Positions 7,746 through 15,309 of a stretch of 40,870 nucleotides of DNA are shown here, piece by piece. The position numbers and the translations under genes are program-made. Numbering within the stretch: the stretch's first letter is position 1; every line of letters begins with the position of its first letter. The notes beneath the pieces were generated by a model. That model was not told the DNA's origin and did not search any database. It worked only from the letters and a program-made list of their open reading frames with translations. Source of the DNA: Streptomyces roseolus (GTDB lineage: Bacteria; Actinomycetota; Actinomycetes; Streptomycetales; Streptomycetaceae); NCBI RefSeq assembly GCF_014649855.1, contig NZ_BMTV01000049.1, forward strand, positions 1 to 40,870, in the 5' to 3' direction.

Positions 7746-8423
7746 TCAGCTCTTCTCGAAGCGGAAGCCGACCCCTCGCACCGTGGCGATGTAGCGGGGG
7801 TTCGCCGCGTCGTCGCCGAGCTTCTTGCGGAGCCAGGAGATGTGCATGTCGAGGGTCTTGGTGGAGGACCACCAGGTGGTGTCCCAGACCTCGCGCATCA
7901 GCTGGTCGCGGGTGACGACCCGGCCCGCGTCGCGGACCAGGACGCGGAGGAGGTCGAACTCCTTCGCCGTGAGCTGGAGCTCCTCGTCGCCCATCCACGC
8001 CCGGTGCGACTCGACGTCGATGCGGACGCCGTGGGTGGCGGGCGCGGGGGCCGGCTCGGTGGCGCCGCGCCGGAGGAGGGCACGGACGCGGGCGAGGAGC
8101 TCGGCGAGGCGGAAGGGCTTGGTGACGTAGTCGTCGGCGCCCGCGTCGAGCCCGACGACGGTGTCGACCTCGTCCGCGCGGGCGGTGAGGACCAGGATCG
8201 GGACCGTGTGTCCGTCGGCGCGCAGGCGGCGGGCGACCTCCAGGCCGTCCATGCCGGGCAGGCCCAGGTCGAGCACGACCAGGTCGACGCCGCCCTGGAG
8301 GCCGGTGTCGAGCGCGGACGGCCCGTCCTCGCGGACCTCGACCTCGTACCCCTCTCTCCGCAGGGCGCGGGCCAGCGGTTCCGAGATGGATGCGTCGTCC
8401 TCGGCGAGCAGTACACGGGTCAT
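7746..8423 (-). CDS. OmpR/PhoB-family response regulator
   Basis: 225 residues. The receiver domain (about 1-120) has the acidic pair D9/D10, phospho-acceptor D52 in VVLDLGLPGMDG, the conserved T in LVLTARADE, and K in YVTKPF. The C-terminal winged helix (about 130-222) ends in the family pattern LGDDAANPRYIATVRGVGFRFEKS, and ELQLTAKEFDLLRVL is typical of OmpR DNA-binding domains. It is the likely partner of the kinase at 6274-7545 and sits first in that leftward operon. Targets are unknown; the peptide transporter gene lies divergently next door and is one candidate. Confidence 0.93.
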   Translation of the reverse strand: MTRVLLAEDDASISEPLARALRREGYEVEVREDGPSALDTGLQGGVDLVVLDLGLPGMDGLEVARRLRADGHTVPILVLTARADEVDTVVGLDAGADDYVTKPFRLAELLARVRALLRRGATEPAPAPATHGVRIDVESHRAWMGDEELQLTAKEFDLLRVLVRDAGRVVTRDQLMREVWDTTWWSSTKTLDMHISWLRKKLGDDAANPRYIATVRGVGFRFEKS

Positions 8424-8852
8424 GGGGTGATGGTAGTCCGCACGGGTGGCGGGCCGGGGCGGGATCGCGGAGCGGCGGTCACCGCCTCCGAAGCAGGGTG
8501 CGTAACCTGTACATCACCTTGGAATGGCGTTCATTGGTTCCATGGTCACCTGTGATTCATCTCTCAAGTCCTTCCATATCCGGCACTGTCGTGTCGTATG
8601 GTGGCGAGACGTCTGTAGCGGTAATCGGGGACCTTTGGCCTGCTTCGTCAGCCAAGGTCCTCTTTTCTGCGCAGGGTTGGCCCTGCCAGCCTGTAGACGG
8701 TGAACGACCTGTGGGCCGGGTCCCGCGGCGCGACGACGCGCGGCGGGGCGTGGATCCCGGACGGGGCTCGGACGTCCCGGCCGGTGCCGGCCACCCCCCA
8801 CCGGGCGCATCACGCTCACGAGGCGTCGCGTCCCGAAAGAGCAAGGATCGAC
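8424..8852. other. Long intergenic region / leader of the POT transporter gene
   Basis: 429 nt without a gene, noticeably more AT-rich in its middle (about 8500-8670) than the surroundings. It holds the divergent control of the response regulator and the peptide transporter. An imperfect inverted repeat, CCTTGGAA (8517-8524) / TTCCATGG (8538-8545), pairs at 7 of 8 positions. TATGGT (8597-8602) could be a -10, but no matching -35 was found. A hairpin with a following T-run (8629-8666) is listed separately. Confidence 0.5.
8629..8666 (+). terminator. Terminator-like hairpin in the POT transporter leader (possible attenuator)
   Basis: GGACCTTTGGC (8629-8639) pairs with GCCAAGGTCC (8651-8660) with one bulged T, followed directly by TCTTTT. 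It points toward the transporter gene and ends about 190 nt before its start. A Rho-independent terminator inside a leader suggests premature termination control. No matching antiterminator or known riboswitch class was recognised. Confidence 0.45.
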
Positions 8853-10358
8853 ATGGCGTCCAGCCTGACGAAGGATTCGGCCAGCACCCCTGATGCCGAG
8901 AAGACCTTCTTCGGCCACCCCCGCGGTATGGCCACGCTTTTCATGACGGAGCTGTGGGAGCGCTTCTCGTGGTACGGAATGCGCGGCATTCTCGTGCTCT
9001 ACCTGGTGGCCGCCGTGCTCGACGGCCCGCTGGAGGACCGTGAGGCCCTCGCCGCCTCGATCTACGGCGTCTACAACGCGGTCGTCTACATGGCCGCCAT
9101 GCCCGGCGGCTGGGTCGCCGACCGCCTCTGGGGTGCGCGCAAGGCTGTCCTCGTCGGCGGCATCATCATCGCCCTGGGCCACTTCACGCTGGCGGTCCCG
9201 AGCGACATCGCCTTCTTCTGCGGCCTCGGCCTGATCGCGGTCGGCACCGGCCTGCTGAAGCCCAACATCTCCGCGATGGTCGGTGGTCTGTACGAGGGGA
9301 AGTCCGGCGCCCGCCGTGACGCCGGCTTCACGCTCTTCTACATGGCGATCAACGTGGGTGCCATGATCGCCCCGCTCGTCGTCGGCTACCTCGGCGAGAA
9401 CGTCAACTGGCACCTCGGTTTCGGTGTCGCCGGTGTCGGCATGTCCCTCGCCGTCATCCAGTACGTCCTCGGTGGCCGCTACCTCGGTGAGGTCGGCAAG
9501 GAGCCCAGCACCCCGGCCACGCCCGAGGAGAAGCGCGCGGTGCTCCGCAAGGCCGGGCTGTGGGCCGGCATCGCCGTCGCCGCGCTCCTCGCGGACGTCG
9601 CGCTCGGCACGTTCGACATGGAACACATCGTCAACGTGCTGGCCATCCTCGGCATCGTCGTTCCGATCGTGTACTTCCTCGCGATCTTCCGGAACCCGGC
9701 GCTCAAGAGCGAGGACCGCCCGAAGATCAAGGCGTTCATCTGGTTCTTCGCCACCGCGGTGCTCTTCTGGATGATCTACGACCAGTCGGGTTCGCTGCTG
9801 ACGATCTTCGCCGACAACAAGACGGACCGTGTGATCGGCGGCTGGGAGTTCCCGGCCTCCTGGTACCAGTCGGTCAACCCGATGATGGTCATCGTCCTGG
9901 CTCCGGTCTTCGCCGCCCTCTGGGTCAAGCTCGCCCAGCGCAACCGCGAGCCCGGCACCCCGATGAAGTTCGCCCTGGCGATGCTGCTCATCGGTGGCTC
10001 CTTCGCCATCATGGGCCTGGCGGGCGCCGCCGCCGCGAACAGCGAGACCGGCAAGGTCACCGTCTTCTGGCTGCTGAGCGTCTATCTGGTCCAGACCCTG
10101 GGCGAGATGTGCCTGTCGCCGGTGGGTCTGTCGCTGTCGACCAAGCTGGCTCCGAAGCTGTTCGTCGGCCAGATCATGGGTCTGTGGTTCCTCGCCACCG
10201 CGACGGGCAACGCTCTGAACGGATGGACGGTCAAGCTCAACGCCCCGATGGGTGACGCCGCCTACTACACGATGTGGGCGATCATCGCGGTCGCGGCGGG
10301 CCTCGTCTTCATGACGGCGGGCAAGAAGATCCGCGCGCTCATGGGCGACGTGCGCTGA
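8853..10358 (+). CDS. POT/PTR2-family proton-dependent oligopeptide transporter
   Basis: 501 residues with about 12-14 membrane helices. The proton-coupling ExxERFxYYG-type motif appears as ELWERFSWYGMRGIL at about residues 32-46, followed by the family GGWVADRLWGARKAV loop and FYMAINVGAMIAP (FYxxINxG signature). LGEMCLSPVGLSLSTKLAP is the late conserved helix motif. It should import di- and tripeptides with protons across the cell membrane. ATG 8853 is preceded by AAGGA; the frame is open upstream, but those residues are low-complexity and non-conserved. It is monocistronic and closed by a very strong terminator. The terminator-like hairpin in its leader suggests regulation by attenuation. 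Confidence 0.93.
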   Translation: MASSLTKDSASTPDAEKTFFGHPRGMATLFMTELWERFSWYGMRGILVLYLVAAVLDGPLEDREALAASIYGVYNAVVYMAAMPGGWVADRLWGARKAVLVGGIIIALGHFTLAVPSDIAFFCGLGLIAVGTGLLKPNISAMVGGLYEGKSGARRDAGFTLFYMAINVGAMIAPLVVGYLGENVNWHLGFGVAGVGMSLAVIQYVLGGRYLGEVGKEPSTPATPEEKRAVLRKAGLWAGIAVAALLADVALGTFDMEHIVNVLAILGIVVPIVYFLAIFRNPALKSEDRPKIKAFIWFFATAVLFWMIYDQSGSLLTIFADNKTDRVIGGWEFPASWYQSVNPMMVIVLAPVFAALWVKLAQRNREPGTPMKFALAMLLIGGSFAIMGLAGAAAANSETGKVTVFWLLSVYLVQTLGEMCLSPVGLSLSTKLAPKLFVGQIMGLWFLATATGNALNGWTVKLNAPMGDAAYYTMWAIIAVAAGLVFMTAGKKIRALMGDVR

Positions 10359-10375
10359 CACCCCTCCCCTCGCAC

Positions 10376-10424
10376 GAAGGGGGCTGCCCCGGCACACGGT
10401 CCGTGTGCCGGGGCAGCCCCCTTC
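10376..10424. terminator. 24-bp perfect inverted repeat terminator after the POT gene
   Basis: Arms 10376-10399 and 10401-10424 are perfectly complementary around a single central T, with core CCCCGGCACACGG. It lies between convergent genes, 18 nt after the transporter stop and 38 nt after the secreted-protein stop on the other strand. It should terminate both. Confidence 0.9.
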
Positions 10425-10461
10425 CGTCGTCCACGCGTCACGTCGGCGCGGTACCGCTCCG

Positions 10462-10812
10462 CTACTTCGTCTGCGCGCTGAAGCCGCGGAGGAAGTTCTT
10501 CGTGCCGCACCGGACATGGGACTTCTGGCCCGGTCCGACCCAGGGGCCGTAGAGCGTCCACGTCATCACGTGCTCACGGGCTCCCTGCACCTGGTCGCAC
10601 TTGATGACGGCCCGGTGCTGCTTGACCGCCTTGCCGCTGCCCGCCTTACAGGTCGAGTACGCCGTGGGCCGGCCCAGCTTGTCCATGCTCGCGTACGCCT
10701 TGCAGGTGTACTTCCCCGCCGCCTGGGCCGGCGTCGCGGCCAGCAGCCCCGTCCCCGCCACGCCCAGCGTCACGGCGAGTGCTCCCGAGGCGAGCCTCTT
10801 CCCCCAGCTCAT
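10462..10812 (-). CDS. Small secreted protein of unknown function
   Basis: 116 residues from ATG 10812, with AAGGA six nt upstream. A Sec signal peptide is clear: basic WGKRLASG, hydrophobic ALAVTLGVAGTGLLAA, cleavage likely after ATPAQA at about residue 36. The mature part is about 80 residues, basic, with four cysteines (in YTCKAY, STCKAG, IKCDQV, VRCGTK) that could form two disulfides, and several tryptophan/glycine residues near WTLYGPWVGPG. I do not recognise the family. An imperfect 30-bp palindrome lies 79-108 nt upstream of the start. The frame is open further upstream, but those codons precede the signal peptide and look non-coding. Confidence 0.75.
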   Translation of the reverse strand: MSWGKRLASGALAVTLGVAGTGLLAATPAQAAGKYTCKAYASMDKLGRPTAYSTCKAGSGKAVKQHRAVIKCDQVQGAREHVMTWTLYGPWVGPGQKSHVRCGTKNFLRGFSAQTK

Positions 10813-10890
10813 ACGCGTTCCTTTCCATGTGCCGACACTCATGACGGAGACCGACACATCGCTCACCTGTGGGTCAGACAGGCAGTACAT

Positions 10891-10920
10891 GTTGATCATT
10901 CGCCTACGCGAACGATCAAC
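10891..10920. promoter_or_regulatory. 30-bp imperfect palindrome upstream of the secreted-protein gene
   Basis: GTTGATC-A-TTCGC (10891-10903) and GCGAA-C-GATCAAC (10908-10920) pair at 12 of 13 positions around CTAC. It is AT-richer than its surroundings and lies 79-108 nt upstream of the leftward gene start at 10812. The dyad looks like a repressor or activator operator. I do not recognise it as an iron, zinc or LexA box. Confidence 0.5.
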
Positions 10921-10993
10921 ACACAACCACGTGCACCGAGGGCGACACAAGGCGTGACCGCGTGTCCTGAGGGGCGTCTGAGCTACGGGGGCG

Positions 10994-11771
10994 TCAGCGG
11001 GTACGGCGGGCCAGGCGCAGCCACGGGGTGAAGGTGAAGACCGCGCCGCCGAGGAGGATCGCCGTGCCGGCGACCAGGCCGAGGGCGCGCAGGGCGCCGT
11101 CGGACTCGGCGCCGGTCCGGGCGAGACCGTCGCCGGAGCCGGAGCCGCCGTCGCCGCCGGTGCCGGAGGCGCCTCCGGACTGCTTGGCGGTGTCCAGGGT
11201 GAGGGAGGCCGCGGCCGTGCCCTTCACCGTGCAGGGGATCTTGATGGGGGCGGCGCCGAAGGCGAGAACGACGCTGATGGTGAGCGCGCCCGGGGAGAGG
11301 GTCGCCTTGCCGGTGACGCCGGGGCGGTAGGTGCCCTTCATGTCGGCGAGGCTCACCGGGTCGTTCATCTTGAGCGCGGCGGGGTGGGGCGCGCCGGTGA
11401 CCTTGACGGTGCCGCCGTCGTCCCCGCCGAGCTTGATGTCCATGCTGGGCGTGAGGGCGTGGGAGGGCAGGGGCGCGGGGCTGTTCATGATGCCCTTGGC
11501 CGTCTTGACCGTGAGGTCGTACGAGCCTCCAGGCGAGCGGCGGTGAGGGTGGCGAGCCGTCCGTCGCCGGTGGCGTCGGGGAGCGGGGCGGTGGGGTGGG
11601 GTGGGGTGGCCCGCGACGGTAGCGGTCGCCGATCTCGGTCTCGCAGGCGTACTTCACGTCGACGGCCGCGGCGTGGGCGGCGGGCGCGGCGGCCAGGGCG
11701 GCCGGGGCCCAGACCGCGACGGCGGCCGTGAGCGCGGCGGCCGTTCTCCTCCGGTTCGGTTCCTCGGACAC
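10994..11771 (-). pseudogene. LAXTG-type sortase-anchored surface protein, frameshifted
   Basis: The N-terminus (GTG 11771) reads as a signal peptide, RRRTAAALTAAVAVWAPAALAAAPAAHA, then VDVKYACETEIGDR. The C-terminus lies in another frame and ends with a class E sorting signal: LARTG (codons at 11125-11111), a hydrophobic stretch (LRALGLVAGTAILLGGAVFTF), then the basic tail RLARRTR. Between them, typical codon usage (PDATGDGRLATLTAARLE) lies in the third frame. The span is 778 nt, not a multiple of three. A GTGGG tandem tract at 11591-11609 marks the first shift; a second shift lies near 11525-11535. Middle sequence (GSYDLTVKTAKG ... GVTGKATLSPGALTISVVLAFG) suggests a beta-rich exported domain. 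It is either a broken gene or a sequencing error. Confidence 0.7.
11591..11609. repeat. Pentanucleotide GTGGG tandem tract
   Basis: Three full copies and one partial copy of GTGGG (11591-11605 plus GTGG) lie inside the frameshifted surface-protein gene. Removing one 5-nt unit would bring the signal-peptide frame into the adjacent frame with normal Streptomyces codon usage. Confidence 0.75.
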
Positions 11772-11921
11772 CCGTGCCCCCTCGCCGCACGTCCTGACGC
11801 ACCATCAGGTCGGCCGTCAAGGTACGCCCGGGGCCCCGCGGAGGGAAGAAGGGCGACGGTGAAAGTCCCGCGGCGGTCGGCGCCGGGGGGCGGGCAGCCG
11901 CCAGGCGGGGACGGGCAACCG

Positions 11922-12356
11922 TCAGGCGGGAGCGGCCAGTTCGGCCCAGACCGTCTTGCCGGGGGAGCCCGGCACCCGCTGGATTCCCCAGTCGAGGCAG
12001 AGCCGCTGCACGATGAACATGCCGTGTCCGCCGGGGCGTCCGGCCCGGTGCGGGGTGCGGGGCGTGGGCTGGCCGGCGCCCCGGTCGGTGACCTCCAGGC
12101 GGACGGTCGAGGCGAGGCGGACGACCTGGAGCCGTTCGGGGCCCTCCGCGTGCAGGCAGGCGTTGGTGACGAGCTCGGAGACGACGAGCAGGACGTCCTC
12201 GGCGGCGGCCCGGCGGTCGGCGCCGACGGCCGGCAGCCAGCCCCACTCGGTCAGCGCCGTCCGGGTGAAGTCGCGGGCGAGCGGGACGGTGCCGCTGGTC
12301 CCGCCGAGCGCGAGCGTACGGACCTCAAGGACGTCGGAAGCCTGGTCCATCAGCAC
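11922..12356 (-). CDS. prsI: Anti-sigma factor, RsbW-like HATPase/serine kinase (PrsI-like)
   Basis: 144 residues with a GHKL ATPase fold similar to SpoIIAB/RsbW. The N box is VVSELVTNACLHA, then VRLEVTDRGAG, and the ATP-lid glycines are in GGHGMFIVQRLCLDWG near residues 110-125. It should bind and silence SigI and phosphorylate the STAS antagonist encoded just upstream. From memory, the S. coelicolor anti-sigma factor for SigI is named PrsI; the symbol rests on gene context. GTG 12356 is chosen as start, but ATG 12350 is nearly as good because a GAGG precedes both. It is in one leftward operon with the STAS gene and divergent from sigI. Confidence 0.8.
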   Translation of the reverse strand: MLMDQASDVLEVRTLALGGTSGTVPLARDFTRTALTEWGWLPAVGADRRAAAEDVLLVVSELVTNACLHAEGPERLQVVRLASTVRLEVTDRGAGQPTPRTPHRAGRPGGHGMFIVQRLCLDWGIQRVPGSPGKTVWAELAAPA

Positions 12357-12424
12357 TTCACCTCACCGGTCGACGAGAGAGCAGGGGCAGGGGCGAGAAG
12401 GGGGCCCGAAGGCGCGGCGGGGTG

Positions 12425-12802
12425 TCAGCCGGAGTCGGGCAGGGCGGTGGCGAGGGTCTCGTGCAGGGTGAAGACGGCCTCGGCGCCGGTGATCCGGAAG
12501 ACCCGGGCCACGGCGGGCCGCATGGCCACCAGATGGACCGCGCCACCGGCGGCCTCGGCGCGCAGCCGGGCCCCGAGGAGCACGTTGAGGCCGGTGGAGT
12601 CGCAGAAGCCGAGCCCGGCGCAGTCGACGACGAGCCGGACGCGGCCGGCGTCCAGGGCCGCGTCGAGCGGCGCACGCAGCAGTTCGGCGGTGTGGTGATC
12701 GAGCTCACCCACCGGGACGACGAGTTCCGCATCGTCGCCCACGGTCCTGGCCTCGACCCGCAGCCGCTCGGGCCGCACGCTGCCGATGTGCTGGCGGTCC
12801 AT
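12425..12802 (-). CDS. arsI: Anti-anti-sigma factor, STAS domain (ArsI-like)
   Basis: 125 residues forming one STAS domain. The phospho-acceptor serine is S69 in VVDCAGLGFCDSTGLNVLLG, the classic SpoIIAA/RsbV site. When unphosphorylated it should bind the anti-sigma factor encoded downstream and release SigI. ATG 12802 follows GAGGAGGG with a 9-nt gap. The frame remains open upstream, but the added residues are not STAS-like. From memory, the S. coelicolor counterpart is called ArsI. It is first in the arsI-prsI operon, with 68 nt before the next gene, and shares a 210-nt control region with divergent sigI. Confidence 0.82.
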   Translation of the reverse strand: MDRQHIGSVRPERLRVEARTVGDDAELVVPVGELDHHTAELLRAPLDAALDAGRVRLVVDCAGLGFCDSTGLNVLLGARLRAEAAGGAVHLVAMRPAVARVFRITGAEAVFTLHETLATALPDSG

Positions 12803-13012
12803 GGTGTGACGCCCTCCTCGATCGACTCCGCCGAACCCTACTAGCGGGGCGCCTTCCCGTGCACACGAGCCCCCCATGAAACCACCCAAAACGGATTATT
12901 GCCACTTGCAACGATCGCCGCCGAGCAGGTAGGGCTAGTACGGAACACCCGATCCGGCCGGCATTGGAGGCGCCGCACACCGCACCCCGCCCCCCACCCC
13001 TGGAGGAGACCC
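12803..13012. other. Divergent control region between arsI and sigI
   Basis: This 210-nt region contains an AT-rich stretch near 12875-12915. Rightward, TTGCAA (12906-12911) is followed 18 nt later by TAGGGC (12930-12935), a weak promoter candidate for sigI. Leftward, GTTTC ... GGGAAG with a 19-nt spacer partly resembles a SigB-type promoter (GTTT-N14-16-GGGTAT), but the spacing is too long. No call is firm. Confidence 0.3.
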
Positions 13013-13906
13013 ATGTCACCCCGGCTCGACGCCCCGCGCACCCCCACCGCGCCATCGACACCAGCCCTTCCCCGTACCGCCCGCCCCACACCCGCGCTGC
13101 CCCCGGAACTCGACGGACCCCTCGACCGGGTCGCGCCCGCCGACGCCCGCGCGCTCTCGAAGGACCTCTTCGCCCGGCTCGCCGAGCTGGAGGAGGGCAC
13201 CCACGAGTACGCGTACGTCCGCAACACCCTCGTCGAGCTCAACCTGGCCCTCGTCCGCTTCGCCGCCGCCCGCTTCGGGACCCGCAGCGAACCCATGGAG
13301 GACATCGTCCAGGTCGGCACGATCGGCCTCATCAAGGCCATCGACCGCTTCGAACTCGCCCGCGGCGTCGAGTTCCCCACCTTCGCGATGCCGACCATCG
13401 TCGGCGAGATCAAGCGGTTCTTCCGCGACACCTCCTGGTCCGTGCACGTCCCCCGGCGGCTCCAGGAACTCCGCCTCGACCTGGCGCGGGCCGGCGACGC
13501 CCTCTCCCAGCGCCTCGACCGGGCGCCCACGGTGGCCGAACTCGCCGCCGAACTCCGGATCCCGGAGGACGAGGTCGTCGAGGGCATGGCCGCCAGCAAC
13601 GCCTACACGGCCGCCTCCCTCGACGCCCAGACCGAGGACGACGACCACGGGCAGAACGAGTCCACCCTCGCCGACCGGCTCGGCTACGAGGACCACGGCC
13701 TCACCGGCATCGAGTACATCGCCTCCCTCAAGCCGATGATCGCCTCCCTCCCCGAACGCGAACGGCTCATCCTCTCCCTCCGCTTCGTCACCGGCCTCAC
13801 CCAGTCGGAGATCGGCACCGAACTCGGCATCTCCCAGATGCACGTCTCCCGGCTGCTCTCCCGCACCCTGGCCCGGCTGCGCCGCGGACTCACCCTGGAG
13901 GAATGA
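13013..13906 (+). CDS. sigI: RNA polymerase sigma factor, SigB/SigF family (SigI-like)
   Basis: 297 residues. Regions 2-4 of the SigB/F/G family are all present: region 2 in RNTLVELNLALVRFAAARFG ... MEDIVQVGTIGLIKAIDRFELARGVEFPTFAMPTIVGEIKRFFRDTSW, region 3 in SVHVPRRLQELRLDLARAGDALSQ, region 4 in LPERERLILSLRFVTGLTQSEIGTELGISQMHVSRLLSRTLARLR. The first 60 residues are Pro/Ala/Thr-rich and probably disordered. ATG 13013 follows GGAGGAG; an upstream in-frame ATG at 12899 falls in the control region and is rejected. The divergent antagonist pair beside it supports partner-switching control, as described for SigI in S. coelicolor. Confidence 0.9.
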   Translation: MSPRLDAPRTPTAPSTPALPRTARPTPALPPELDGPLDRVAPADARALSKDLFARLAELEEGTHEYAYVRNTLVELNLALVRFAAARFGTRSEPMEDIVQVGTIGLIKAIDRFELARGVEFPTFAMPTIVGEIKRFFRDTSWSVHVPRRLQELRLDLARAGDALSQRLDRAPTVAELAAELRIPEDEVVEGMAASNAYTAASLDAQTEDDDHGQNESTLADRLGYEDHGLTGIEYIASLKPMIASLPERERLILSLRFVTGLTQSEIGTELGISQMHVSRLLSRTLARLRRGLTLEE

Positions 13907-13965
13907 CCGCCGCTCCGGAGGAATCACCCCCACCGGCTCCCGCGAACCGCCAAAATGGCGACGGA

Positions 13966-14003
13966 AAGGGCCCGTTCACGGTCTTCGACCCGGACGGGCC
14001 CTT
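13966..14003 (+). terminator. Terminator after sigI
   Basis: AAGGGCCCGT (13966-13975) and ACGGGCCCTT (13994-14003) are perfect 10-bp arms. The 18-nt loop can itself fold around TTCG (CGGTC/GACCCG). It lies 60 nt after the sigI stop and separates sigI from the glycan locus. Confidence 0.75.
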
Positions 14004-14109
14004 CCGCGCGTTCAACGGGGGCGGCCTGGGCGGCCGTTGGGCGGGCCGTTGTTGACGGGGCCGTCCGGAATGGGCGACATTGAGCCCGGGGATCTGGGGG
14101 GAATCTGTC

Positions 14110-15309
14110 ATGGTTTCTGCGTACGCGGACCTGGAAGACGTCATGCGCGCGCGGCTCGGCGGGCGGGAGTGCCTCTACGTGCCGTCGTGCCGGCTCGGGC
14201 TCTATCTCGCACTCCGCCACTGGTGCCCGCCCGGCGGCCGGGTGCTCATGTCGCCGGTCAACGACGACGTCATCTTCTTCGTGGTGCTCGCCGCCGGCCT
14301 CCGGCCCGTCCAGGCGCCGCTCGACCCGCGCGACGGCTCCCTCGACCCGGCGGCCGTGCCCGACGCCCTCTGGTCCGGGCTCTCCGCCGTCCTCACCACC
14401 AACCTGTACGGCAACCCCGACCCGGCCCCCGCCCTGCGCGCCCGCTGCGACCGGCTCGGCATCCCGCTCCTGGAGGACGCCGCCCACGCCATCGGCTCCA
14501 CCGTCGGCGGCCGGCCCGTCGGCGCCTGGGGCGACGCCGCCGTCTTCAGCCTCTCCAAGCACACCGGCGCCAAGACCGGCGGCTTCCTCGCCGTCGCCGA
14601 CCCCGCCCTGCGGGCCGGGCTCGCCGCCGAGCGGGACGCGCTGCTCCACCCGGCCCGGCTCGCCAAGGAAGCCGCCTACCTGGCCCGCCCCTACGCCGAG
14701 GCCACCGCCCGCGGCCTGCGCCTCGCCCGGCCCGCGCACGCCGCCCTGCGCGCCCTTGGCGTCCACGAGCGGCCCGGCATCCGGATGCCGCTGCGCCCCG
14801 AGGAGCTCGCCCACGCGCTCGGCGCGGCCCCCGCGCTCGACCCCTTCCACTCCTGGGTGCGGGTCGACATGCACGACTACCGGCTCCGCCCCGGCGCCGC
14901 CCGCCTCGCCCGCACCCGCCGCCGGCTCGCCGCCCTCGACACCGTCCTAGCCGCCCACCGCGACGGCACCGCCCGCCTCCTCACCAGCGAGTACTCCGGG
15001 CAGGACCTCCCGGCGGACGGCGAGGTGCCGCCGCTCTTCCGGGTGCCGCTCCTCGTCGACGACCGGGACGCCGCCGTCGCCGCGCTCGCCCGCCGCCGCA
15101 TCCCCGTCGGCTACCTCTACGACCCGCCGCTCGACGCCTACGCCGGGGAGCGGTTCACCGACCCCTCCCCCGCGCCCGCGGGCGCCGCCTGGTTCGCCCG
15201 GCACGCCCTGCCCGTGGACCCGCGCCGCGCCGACGAGGTCCTCACCGTCCTGCGCGCCTCCGGCGCCCGGCCGGCCGCGCCCGTGCCCGCCCCCGGCGGC
15301 GCCCGGTGA
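14110..15309 (+). CDS. DegT/DnrJ/EryC1/StrS-family aminotransferase
   Basis: 399 residues, fold-type I PLP enzyme. The PLP-lysine candidate is in FSLSKHTGAKTGGFLAV, and the cofactor-contacting aspartate is in LLEDAAHAIGS with a preceding TTNLYGNP. The family usually transaminates nucleotide keto-sugars to make amino sugars for surface glycans or antibiotics. The substrate-binding half (after residue 200) diverges from well-known members, so the substrate is unknown. ATG 14110 follows a G-rich GGGGGGAA; TTG 14080 upstream is less likely. It overlaps the next gene by GTGA, so the two are translationally coupled and may act in the same glycan pathway. Confidence 0.82.
   Translation: MVSAYADLEDVMRARLGGRECLYVPSCRLGLYLALRHWCPPGGRVLMSPVNDDVIFFVVLAAGLRPVQAPLDPRDGSLDPAAVPDALWSGLSAVLTTNLYGNPDPAPALRARCDRLGIPLLEDAAHAIGSTVGGRPVGAWGDAAVFSLSKHTGAKTGGFLAVADPALRAGLAAERDALLHPARLAKEAAYLARPYAEATARGLRLARPAHAALRALGVHERPGIRMPLRPEELAHALGAAPALDPFHSWVRVDMHDYRLRPGAARLARTRRRLAALDTVLAAHRDGTARLLTSEYSGQDLPADGEVPPLFRVPLLVDDRDAAVAALARRRIPVGYLYDPPLDAYAGERFTDPSPAPAGAAWFARHALPVDPRRADEVLTVLRASGARPAAPVPAPGGAR

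Noticed and set aside
8598..8618. Leader peptide MVARRL before the attenuator-like hairpin
   Set aside because: It has no ribosome binding site and only two relevant codons; too weak to support translation-coupled attenuation.
8514..10517. Leftward 667-codon frame opposite the POT transporter
   Set aside because: It is antisense to a clear membrane protein, is full of Asp/Arg/Gly repeats and crosses the strong terminator.
12875..12915. A firm SigB-type promoter for the arsI-prsI operon
   Set aside because: The GTTTC and GGGAAG elements are separated by 19 nt, too far from the usual 14-16 nt.
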